From assembly GCA_905250075.1 (NCBI GenBank), contig CAJNOP010000002.1, positions 5,197,565-5,261,564 of the forward strand: DNA of 64,000 bases, written 5' to 3'. The notes beneath the pieces were generated by a model that ran no database searches, was not told the DNA's origin, and saw only the letters and a program-made list of their open reading frames with translations. This stretch comes from Rotaria sp. Silwood1 (taxonomy: Eukaryota; Rotifera; Eurotatoria; Philodinida; Philodinidae). Made by a program: the position numbers and the translations under genes. This document shows positions 23,138-33,672 of the stretch, piece by piece; the first letter of the stretch is position 1, and each line of letters opens with the position of its first letter.

Positions 23138-26100
23138 TTAGGAAGAACAAGCACATGAAGCAGCATGTTCAGCTGAATAAACAAATGCTTCTGTCGCTAA
23201 TGCTGGATGTTGTTCAACTAATAAACGCCAATCATCACTTTCAGTTACTTCAAGTATATTACGCATAATAAAATTTAAAACACGTTTTTTTAATTCATGT
23301 GCATTATGTAAATCAGCAACTATATAAAGCATTGTACAATTGGATACAGACAAGGAATTCATCATTATTAATTCAGCTTTTTGTTTTAAAAATTCTAATT
23401 CATATTTATCAGCTGCTTTAAAAATTTCTACGGCATTATGTTCATCAATTTCTTCAACATTTGACGTATAAATATATTCAAGTAAAGCACGAACAGTTTC
23501 AGGTTGTAAATCTGTTATTTCAATGGTTGAATTTTGACCTTCAAGCATTGAATGGGAAAACATGGCAGCAAAAACAGGACTACGAACCTAAAATATAGAA
23601 AAAAAAAATATTCATTTGAATATTGAAAACTAATTTATGGCCGATAAAATACAAGAGAAGTACGTGCAAAAAGGTAATTTACTATGTACTTCAAAAAAAA
23701 ATTCCTTTTTCAATTCAGAAAATCATATGAAAGATTTCTCTGATTTTAGCATTTTATCTAATAAGACTTGAATTACAACTCAATAGAAAAAACTTGGAAG
23801 ATCAGAATTTCAGCAATGTTCGAAATTTCTGTCATTCGTTCTCATAAAAAGCCTTATTTCTATAAATAACTAGGTGCACTTCACAGTACTTGACGGTATA
23901 CATTTCCATTAAAGCATAGTGCCCAGCAGGGTGATATAGTGCTCTTTAAGACAGCATAGTGCCCAGCAGGGTGATATAGTGCTCTTTAAGACAGCATAGT
24001 GCACAGTAAGACAATACAGTTTTAGAGCTGCATTCACTTTGACTAAGAAGTACTTATTAACGGCACGCATTTAGATAACACCATGTTTATAGCGTTTTGC
24101 TCCGCAAATTGCATGTCGAGAAATGACATTGTATGGTAACAGACGAATAATGCTATACGAGTGTTGTCGATGAAATACTTCAGTTGAAGCTGTCAGTTGT
24201 TAGTTTACTCAATTAATTACTTAGAAATCCACAATATCAAAGGTCATCTAATGTGAATACATACTTGTACTTGATGGATTACGTGATTTTGTTGAGCATG
24301 ATGCTTTATTGAAAATGCATGCCGTTAAGCACTATGAAATGTACTAATCGTTTGTAGGATTCAGAATTTTTAACGAAACTAGTGAGAAGAACTTGAGCCC
24401 ATGCGAGAAGTCCTGTATGATGTTTTGATTAAACCGAAATTCATGTAATCCAAAAACGTTAGTATGTAAAGTGTTTTATGTGTACTTTTATTTCACTCAT
24501 GGGAAGATAACGAAGATTTTCAAAGCTAACCTATTTGGTATGCATAAGTCGTTTTGTTGTAAAATGAAACAATCTAAAATTTCTAAAGAATAGTTTCGAA
24601 ACAGAGAGTTATCGAATCATCAATGATACTTTTAAATAATAAAAACTCGAGTTATATATAGTTAGTTTCGACTGTATTTGAAGATCATGTGATGTTTAAT
24701 CATCTATTGAAATGTGATTAACTTATAATTTTTCCTTCTTATTAATTGTATTTTCACTTCTCATTAAACAGAACTATCTTCCGAAGAAAGCTCTCAAGTT
24801 ACTTGTCTTTGCTCAATTCATTAAATATCAGTGAGTAAGTCTAACAGAAATTTACAAGAGTCAATTTCCTCCTACCTTGTTGTTTTAGAATTATGATAAT
24901 TTTGCGGAACTTTCAACTCCCATTAAGATATTTAAGAAAGAAATTCAACTATAAAAGTTTATTCGTAATTAAATCTCATACTTATCAAGGTTTATTCTGA
25001 CACATTCTTTTTAGTGAAAAGTATTTCAAATTTTTAAAATACATATGAGATCTATTTACAAACAAAATTTTATGGCAGATTTAAGATTTTTCGATATGTC
25101 CTACTATCACTTGAAATCAAAGTGTCATAAATCTGTAAAGACATGATACGGATACAAATTGTTGCAAGCTTTTATTAGTCACATGAACCTTTATCAGGCA
25201 TGCACCGAATCTAAAATATTCGGATTTGAGTCTAACTTCGATCATTTTCACGTTACTAATAAAAGGAAGCAGAAGTAAGTTACATAGTTAAAAAGGTCAA
25301 TAATGCTTAGGAATACCAGAGTTTAACCAAATTTTAGAACGTTTCCATGATTGTCTATATGCTTCAAGAAAACACTTGAACAATCATCCAAATACTCGAG
25401 CCTACCTTACCTAGTTGAATAGTTCCCGAGCTCGAATTCGATGCATGCCTAAACTTTATCAACTGAAAATCAATAAAATACATTTGGAGAGTTTCTCTAA
25501 TTAGTCAAGTTTTAATTAATATGTAGTAAGTTCATTGAACAAAAAAAACGATTAGATTCTAATATTTAAACTTACACTTAATATACTTCGATGTGCGTAA
25601 AATGTCGTTGAAGTTGGTATTGATAAAAGAGCTAAGGCTGTTGAAGTTGTTTCATCATGACTAGTTTCTCCAGATGATTCTCCAGCACCACTACTTCCAC
25701 CTGAGTTCGTACTATATCGTTTACGCTTTGTTCGATGACTTCCAGAACTAGAATTATTATTATTCTTTTTCGATGATGATGATTTTCCTCCATCAGTCGG
25801 TGATGATGATGATGATGATGATGACGATGATGATGGAATATCATGTGAAGATTTATTTTCATATGTTAAATTATTATATTGTTGTGGTCGCACAATAATT
25901 GTAACATCATGACAATTATCTGTAGTTGATGTTAATAATGAATTTAAATGTGTTGATAATGATATTAAACTTTCATATGTATTCTTTTTTTCTTCATGTA
26001 TTATTGATGATGATGATTCACCAACAATAATAACACGTGTAAATATTTTTAAACTTTGATCAGCATTTAATAATTCTGATTTACGTTGTGTTGTTAATAC

Positions 26101-26656
26101 CATACGCATTAAATATTCAGAATAACCCCAATCGCCACCTGTTGGAAATATATGATATGGTGTCTTACGTACAATATGAAATTCACCACGACTATTAATT
26201 AATGAAAATTCAGCTTTAGCTTGTAAATCAGTACGACCACGAACATATTTAACAAATAAACTTATATATTCAACTGATTTTTCATTAACACCTTTTGGAT
26301 AAAGTTTTAAACACCAACTAAAAATAATAAAATAAATACATATACATAATAAAATAAATTCGATGATTAATTAACCTTGTATCAGTATGTGGACCAAAAT
26401 TTGGAGAAAAATAAGAACTAAAGAGAACACGAGGTGATTGAGGATCGTCTATTATAAAAATAAATATATGAAACTAACTAAAGAAGAAAAACAAAAAAGG
26501 AAATAATTCACCTAAATATGATTGAAAATGATCGATTGTCCATAAATGTGTAAATGAAACAACTTTTCGATCTGTCACACATATTGAATGCGGTGGATTA
26601 GATGATAATGGGCGATTACCACGAAAATTTGAACGCTCCGTACCACTGCCTGACAT
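23138..26656 (-). CDS. SPOP-like MATH-BTB protein (Cullin-3 adaptor)
   Basis: 469 aa, four exons (26512-26656, 26376-26448, 25576-26317, 23138-23587), frame-consistent. The family recruits substrates through the MATH domain and Cullin-3 through BTB for ubiquitination. MATH spans about residues 33-170, containing SWCLKLYPKG, SVEYISLFVKYV and AKAEFSLIN. BTB begins near CHDVTIIV, and after an insertion continues FYAHRSILS / VRSPVFAAMFSHSML, then DLQPETVRALLEYIYT, AADKYELEFLKQKAE and the BACK-like end with ADLHNAHELKKRV. Between the first BTB strand and AHRSI lies an insert of about 70 aa of Ser, Gly, Asn and Lys, encoded partly by GAT repeats. SPOP is normally about 374 aa. The last intron is 2 kb. 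There is no clear C-terminal nuclear localisation signal. Confidence 0.9.
23588..25575 (-). other. 2-kb intron of the SPOP-like gene
   Basis: The only large intron of this gene. It contains a perfect 40-bp tandem duplication (23913-23992). No other coding frame was recognised. Confidence 0.7.
23913..23992. repeat. perfect 40-bp tandem duplication
   Basis: Two identical 40-bp copies starting AGCATAGTGCCCAGCAGGGT, followed by a partial, mutated third start (AGCATAGTGCACAG). Identity of the copies points to a recent event. Confidence 0.85.
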
Positions 26657-26908
26657 TGACTAGAATTGAAGAAGTTAATGATGAACTAATAACAAATAAC
26701 AATAACCTAACAGATGTCGTTTTTCATTGGTTAAACCAACTAAACCAATCGATTTCATTATATGATAGGTTGTGCTATAACGATTTATCGCTTGATCTAA
26801 ACTAGATGCATCAACAAAAAAAAAAGGCTGCCTAGACTTGAATGAATGTATGATTAAAAATCGTTTACCTTTTTTAGAATGTAAATACACAAGACTTCAA
26901 GAATTAAA
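26657..26908. promoter_or_regulatory. shared upstream region of two divergent genes
   Basis: 252 bp separate the ATG of the minus-strand SPOP-like gene from the ATG of the plus-strand two-TM gene, so both promoters must lie here or overlap. No TATA box or other motif is convincing. TTCTAG ending 3 nt before the SPOP-like ATG could be a trans-splice acceptor. Short frames here are noise. Confidence 0.5.
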
Positions 26909-27871
26909 ATGAATGCAATTCATATTATAATGGCAACATCATCATCTGCTAATCCACATAATGCACCAAATGCTCGAATTGAAAGTCTTGCAAGAAAAAG
27001 AAAAATATCAGCAGTTATTTTCTTAGGTTTGTTTTCTTTTGTTTTTTATTTCGATTTAAACTATTTAAATTTTTTTTTTTTTTTTTATTGTATATTTTAG
27101 TTTTTGGTATTTTATTACTTGTTGCCGGTTCTCTACTTGCTTCTTATGAAAAACAAAGATTTTCTGTTTCATTTATTGTTTTCGGGTATTGATTTTGTAA
27201 AAACAAATAGCATAGCAATAATCTAAATTAAATTGTTGATTGTTGTTTTTAAGTGGTATCGGTATTATATTTGGTTTTATGTATTGGATATCGGCTGAAA
27301 AAATCTTAACTGCATTACGAAAGCTCAATGCTCAAAGAATGAGAGTAAGAACTAATCGAAATATCTTTTAAATTTATTAATATTTTATTCTAGCAAGCAA
27401 GATTTCAAGCTCAAAATTGTGGTACAATTAATTTCGCAAGTATGAATAGCGGGTATGTTATTCTTTTCTTCCTACAATAGTTACATTTTAATTTGTTACT
27501 CTTTCTCTAGAGATTTCCATCGATATTCCAGTCCATTCCATATGGGTTTACCCAGTTATGAACAAAGTATTTTGCGACCTATAGGTAAATATTTGTTTCT
27601 GTTTTTGTTTTAATCAAGTAATAACGCATGATTAATAGTTCTGTTGACTTTTTTTTTGTGTCATGTAGATATCCCACCATCATATGAAGAAGCGATCAAT
27701 GTTAAATCAATAAATGATACAATGAATTATTCTAGTCATAATTCATCAAATGTTCCGATTCATTCAATATCACTTATAGTTGATCAAACTGAAAATGCTG
27801 CTGCTACTAATTATACAAATGAAGAAATACCCAATCGAAAACGTGCTGCTCTTAATTCTTCATCACAATAA
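26909..27871 (+). CDS. two-TM membrane protein with PPSY motif
   Basis: 209 aa in six short exons: 26909-27026, 27101-27185, 27254-27344, 27394-27452, 27511-27584, 27669-27871. A basic stretch (RKRK, residues 29-32) precedes TM1 (about 33-54), a short loop follows, then TM2 (about 60-80). The rest is a cytoplasm-type tail of about 125 aa. The tail has LPSYEQ and IPPSYEEA; the second is a classic PPxY ligand for WW domains such as those of Nedd4-family ubiquitin ligases. An internal ATG seven codons downstream (MATSSS) is an alternative start. I cannot name the family. The small two-TM plus PPxY design is common to several adaptor-like proteins, and a trafficking or ubiquitination role is inference only. 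Confidence 0.75.
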
Positions 27872-29160
27872 TTGTAAGTAGAAAATGCACTTACTTCCTT
27901 TTTTTCTGCCTTATTGAGAACATCTATAGATGTAAATATATGTATGTGTAGTTATATTAAATTTGTATGTTTATATATCTTTTGTTTTTGATACCTGATT
28001 ATTGTTAATCTCATTGTGACAGAAAGTTAGAGTATAACGATAAATTTCTGATTGATTGTTTTTTTTATTGTTTCTTTTATATATACATAGCTCAACATGT
28101 TTTTTTTTAAATTTTATGTCTTTGCCATAATTTTGCTTTTTTTTTTCTTTGTGATCTATATGTTTCATTGTCTTCTGTTTGTATCAGTATTGGCCAAACT
28201 TTATTTGTAATACATTTGATCGAAATAAACATAGAGTGAAAGAGTAGTAGTGAAAATGTGTAATTTTCTGCAATGATTTACTACTAGTTTTTGTTATATT
28301 CAAATAAGAAGATTTGATAATTTTAGGATTTCGGTATTTTTTTTTTTATTTGTCTTATTGTTTTACTTAGTTATGAAAAGGATGACAAAAGTCAGTAAAA
28401 TTAAAGATACTGTTTATGACTTATAACAACTTAAATTAATATATTTTCCTCTAGTATTTGCCCTCTTAATGCAAATGAACATGTAATGCTTCATTTGATC
28501 GGGTTTGCAACGTTTTTCTAGAATAAAACCATTGTTTTTTCGTCTAGAGTCATATTCTGTATTCATTTTTTTGCATAATTTCTGTAAGTATTGATGTAAA
28601 TCAAAGAATGATATGTGAATAGTATTAGCTTCAATGACGAAAACGATGATATTTGAGTATTGCAGTATGGTAATTTAATGAATTTGATTAAAATTTGATC
28701 AGAAACTGCTTTATGTCTTATGTCATATAAACCATTCAAATGAATATTTGGACAGACAAGAATACAGGAAATGAGATAAACCATTGTAGGCAAATATTCT
28801 AGACTGCTTAACAGTGAAATGTACTATTAATGTATTAATTGATCCGATGAAAACAGTCAACGTTAGAAAATATATTGTTTGTTTATTCAAATTGGAATTT
28901 TTTGATCATTCTATTTTGGTTTTAGCATACTATTTGTAGAAAGAATAACTAATGATTAATTATTGATTGTATTCCGAATATATATCATGGAGAAAGGGTT
29001 ATCGAGTTTTTATTATAATAAGTCATTCTCGTGATGTATGATTATAATTAAATCTTATATTCATTGAACGATCGTTGTGTGATGATTGTTTTGGCGTGGA
29101 TTTTGAAATGCACTTGTTATGTGACAAATTTTTATTAATGGTTTTTGTGAAATAAATTAC

Positions 29161-29424
29161 CAGAGCTGTGGCGAAGTGTTAAAGATTAGGAGGGGATCGA
29201 AAAATTGTTCAAAAACTTCTATAAATTATCGAAATTTTAAAAAAAGAAATTTACAGATTTATTGAAAATTTTTAGAGATCTTTGAAAATATTTGAAGATT
29301 TTTGGAAAGTTTTGAAGAATTTTTGATAATTTTAAAACGATTTTTGAAAAATGTTGAGCAAAAAAAACATTTCTAAAGTTTATGGGGAGTCACCCTCCGC
29401 TCCCTACTTCTCGCGACAGCTCTG
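29161..29424. mobile_element. 264-bp hAT-type MITE with 8-bp target duplication
   Basis: The ends are CAGAGCTGTGGCGA and TCGCGACAGCTCTG, an inverted repeat with one mismatch or indel. They are flanked by identical 8-bp repeats TAAATTAC (29153-29160 and 29425-29432). The CAGAG start and 8-bp duplication assign it to the hAT group. The interior is A/T-rich with repeated TTTTTGAAAATTTT-like words and has no coding capacity. A different subfamily from the element at 19304 (different ends after CAGAG). Confidence 0.9.
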
Positions 29425-29553
29425 TAAATTACTGAAGAGATTTATAAGGTTTTTCTATTATACGAAATGAAAATGAGAATGAGAATGTAATGCATGTAAA
29501 TAATATATATTGATATATCTTTGTATCATATGAGATTGTGTTTAATTTTCAGA

Positions 29554-29740
29554 TCTACTACTCTGTGAGTTATCGATGATTCCTACTAATGAAGTTGATC
29601 TTATATTATACGAAAACATTGAAGTTTATCAAGATCTTAAAACAAATTCAATAGAAAAATTAGATTTTTTTCGAAAAAGATTTCTAATGGGAGTTGCTCA
29701 ATTTATTTTTGTTTATTCATTATTATATATTCGACCTTGA
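29554..29740 (+). pseudogene. possible hAT transposase C-terminal remnant
   Basis: After a clear acceptor-like TTAATTTTCAG, an open stretch of about 60 codons reads VDLILYENIEVYQDL, then IEKLDFFRKR and AQFIFVYSLLYIRP before a stop. The spacing of an acidic/aromatic start, a DFFRKR block and a hydrophobic LAQ-type helix is reminiscent of the dimerisation domain of hAT transposases, and it lies 130 bp from a hAT MITE. Similarity is weak and by eye. It could instead be the last exon of an unrecognised gene or a 3' exon of the two-TM gene. Confidence 0.25.
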
Positions 29741-32700
29741 CTTTAATGGAATACTATCAGAGAAATACTAAAAAAGTCTTGGAATACATTATGAATTGAG
29801 AAAAATCCATAATGCTTTTTTTATTACATATATAACATATAACACCAACCGGGTAGAATTTGATTTCTCCCATGTAAATATACTGGTCTATTGTAAGATG
29901 CTCAAACTTTTTTAATGAGTTTATCTTGGAAGCAAAAGTCTGTTTTCATTTCATGGACAAAATTTAACGAATAGTAAATAATTATCTAATAAAAAAAAAA
30001 CATTTCTTTGTGTCAACGCCAACAATTTCGGTAGAGTCAAAACAATTATATAGAAAGAAAAAAAAAACATACGACTATATCGATAATTTGTTTTTTCTTT
30101 ATATAGGACAAAAGAAATCTAACAATCATTAGACCTTTATCAAGATGTAATATTTTTGTTTTCTGCTCTAGAAAAACCGTTTGACATCTGTTAATACGTA
30201 TATAAAAATTATGCATCTTTGTTTTCTGGAAGTCATTTATAGAATTTATTAATGACTGATGCCTTGGAGATTGTATGAAACCATACTATTAATATTCTTG
30301 ATTGGTGTCGAAATAGATAATAATAATAATAATACATCATTAAATATTGAATGTAACTCTTTGGCTGTAACTTTATGATAATATAATATTATTTTTTCAT
30401 GGAACTTTTGTATGAAAGATGCTACAATAAGTCTATTTTGCCATAGAATAATAATTTATTCGTTACTCAGAATTTGATGTGTTGATTTATTCATTTTTCA
30501 AATTTTTTTTCATTGATTGTCTTCGAACATCTGTTCGATTGTAAATAAAGACTATAGAATTATTCTATGAATAATTATACAAGATATTGTCAACGATATA
30601 TTTAATTAACTTTGGAAAAAAAAAAGAATTTTCTTTCACAGTTCGTCATTACTGAATTTCTTTTATCGTTATATTAGTTGCGTATATGATACGACATGCT
30701 TCATTGAAGCTATTGTAAGTCACTATGACATGTCTTTTTGTTTATCGAAAGAAAACGTTCGTGAAATATTTATATTTCAATGGAATAGCAACACTTGAAT
30801 TAGTATGATAGATAAAATTTGAATCAAATTTGCAACTGCTATTGTGATCATTTTTTTTTTGTTTCAATCTATGAATACTGTTATTCTATTTTGATATTCA
30901 TTCAAAAATAATAGACGCTTCAGATGATATGAATAAGTGTAACAATCAATTATTCAATAATCATTACTTTGTCTTTCTGTTTAAAATGTCGTTTGCAGTC
31001 ACTAAGACACATTTGAGATGAATATGGTTCCCAATGTTACTCTAAACATCTCCTGTTATGAATGTTTATATCGTAAAACTAATATATTTTGCATTGAAGC
31101 TCGTAACAGAAGCAGACTTTTTCTAATCGTTTAATTTCATACAAATAATTTTTTTGTTGAATTTGAAATTGAAATTAATTTGATTCATTATAACCAATCG
31201 TGTTCTATACAGTTTAGGATTCGCTATTGATGAAAAAATGTTTATTTAATGTTGAACAAAAATTTATTCGTTTCATTATTTAATCATAACACAGTTACAA
31301 ATTAAGATGAAATCATAATACATTGTAAACATGATGTTTTGTATTTAGTTCAGTTTTATTATTCATGTAAATGATCGATCATTTACCATGTTATCGAAAT
31401 TATACCTCAAGATATAGTTTCCAGTGTAACTAAGAAATAAACAATAATAGTTTCTCATAAAAGTCTAATCTTAATGATCTATTAGAAAAATATACATGCG
31501 TCAGAAAATCGCAATTTTATAACGATTGAAATCTCTTTAGCATTAGACGACCAAAGTTATTAAGAAAAATAAATGTACTGATTATAGAAGATATACAATA
31601 TAATCTACATAACAGATCTTTTATGTGATCTACGTTTATCTTGTCATCATATTATAGAAATGATTTATATTTTCTTTTTACTAAAAGTTTCGAAGCATTA
31701 GATCCGAAAAATATTGACTATCATTCGAATATATGAAAAAGTACTCATCATTGATTATCATTCTCAGTCATGATTCTTAAGTTATTTCTCTAAATGATAT
31801 GCATTGCTCAATGATTTTTTTTAAAGAAAGAATATTAGTCTGGAAAATCTCTGAATATATTACTATAATAAAGATCTCTTTAGAATGTTAATCTATATTT
31901 CAAACACACTTATATATATATATATAAATATATGTGGTGTTATTTTCTTTATTGCATTCATCTTATTGGAATGAATTCACATCTTTCAACCGAATTAATT
32001 CGAAGAATTGAATAGTTTTATACATTTTCGAATCTATATTTGAATATATAGCTTCAGTCTACAATATTATTTATGCAACAGCTATAGAATCTTTTGGAGT
32101 TCACATAATCTGTTTTTCGCTGTTTTAGATTTTCATCTAAGTCTTAGTGATCAAGTGATTTTTTTCAAAACGCTCTCTCTCATAATAGAAATTTACTGCA
32201 AGTAAAATAGTTTCTTTTTCATATGCAATATCTATATTATGTCAGTGAATATCAGTACTCCGTTGTGATTTAAAGATTTGTGACTAGTCGAGAATTTTTC
32301 AACTGATTTGAATCGGTCGATTCATTGGACCATTGCTAATCGGTTAATGAGAATGGCTTCAAAGAAAACATCCATTTTTTTCTTTTCGAATTCAAGGTTT
32401 TAAAAATCTCCGGAAAATTTTATCGTGCTATAGTCATTCATATTTGTTAAGTTTTTCAAAGATGAATATATGATGTTTCTGTATGTAACATGAAAAATAA
32501 TAGCCATTCACCCATCAAATGATGACTAAACTTCAAATCTTCAATTAATGAACTCAGCCTTTCAGACAAATCTAATGTTTCTCTTCGAAGAACGATCCAA
32601 ACTTGAATTTGATCTTTACCAAAGCAAATAAAATATAGATTTAGCTCGAGTGACATATTTTTGATTGCGCTTCTTAAAAAAAATGAAATATACTTCGATT

Positions 32701-32749
32701 TAAGAAAAAAAACAGTTTGAACACACAGAAGAAAATAGAATAATAATAT

Positions 32750-33075
32750 AATCTCTCTATAGTGGAGATCCTTTGGACTTTTCAAAGGTTTTCAGTGTAG
32801 AAAGATGTCCACTATTCATAAATAAATTAATTAGTGACTATTCATTGTTACTTCTATTTTCATGTGTTTTTTTCCTGGAAAATCAATAATTGTTAAAATA
32901 TATTAAAATAGTCGTGCCATGGAAACCATTGAAAATTTTCGAAAATACCTATCATAAAACGATATGATGGTGTCCATTATTGGGATATCCATTTTCAGCA
33001 AAAAAAATAATGATACGTAGGACTTCGAAAAATGACCATTATATAGAGGTATCTACTATCAGAGGTTTTACTGTA
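32750..33075. mobile_element. pogo/Tigger-like terminal sequences
   Basis: 33036-33073 reads TATATAGAGGTATCTACTAT, then CAGAGGTTTTACTG followed by TA, the kind of end seen in Tigger/pogo elements (reading inward, CAGTAAAACCTCT). A related but more decayed sequence in the same orientation ends near 32802 (CTATAGTGGAGATCC, GGTTTTCAGTGTA). No opposite end was found, so the borders are uncertain. Confidence 0.35.
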
Positions 33076-33672
33076 ACCATTCTTGCAGCAACACTGTTGG
33101 AGTGTTTTGATAGGAGCAAAAGATTCTGCTCACTATAAGTTCTATCAGAGAAAATTGGTATATGTAGAAAATATTTTCCAACTTGTAAAAATCGACTAGT
33201 CCAGTTAAAACTATGTTGCAACTATGTCCAAAAATCAAATGCGTAGTCATCAAAGCATGTCGCAAACTTTATGTATACTTATGGCTCGGATCTTTTCTGC
33301 TCATATCATGAGCCACAGCACCTCGTTCTTGTCTCCCATGTGATGAAAGATGCTATTTCAGAAATCCAGTCTTCTTTTTTCTAACTGTTTACATGACTTT
33401 CGAACAACCGCTATGAATATTATGAGATATTATAATATGTAAACAAAATAATATCAATGTAGAATTGGATTGTTGTTTTTTTTTCAGTTTATTTCATATA
33501 TCTTGTTTTAAGTATAGTTTGAATAATAAATATGTTTAAAGGCAATTATATAAATATATATATATGTATATTTAAAGAGAGTTTATTTACTTGAAAAGAA
33601 AAGAAGACAATAGACAAAGAAAGTAATGATTGATAATTTATTTTGTTATCACGAGATTCTTGGTATCTTTCA

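Larger units (their letters stand above)
27872..33672. other. 5.8-kb non-genic region with mobile-element remnants
   Basis: Contains the hAT MITE at 29161-29424, a possible hAT transposase remnant at 29554-29740 and pogo/Tigger-like terminal sequences at about 32750-33075. The remainder is A+T-rich, with short frames only. Confidence 0.5.

Noticed and set aside
23138-23563. Separate 141-aa BTB gene
   Set aside because: It is the last exon of the SPOP-like gene; joining to 25576 restores the AHRSILS-VRSPVFAAM sequence in frame.
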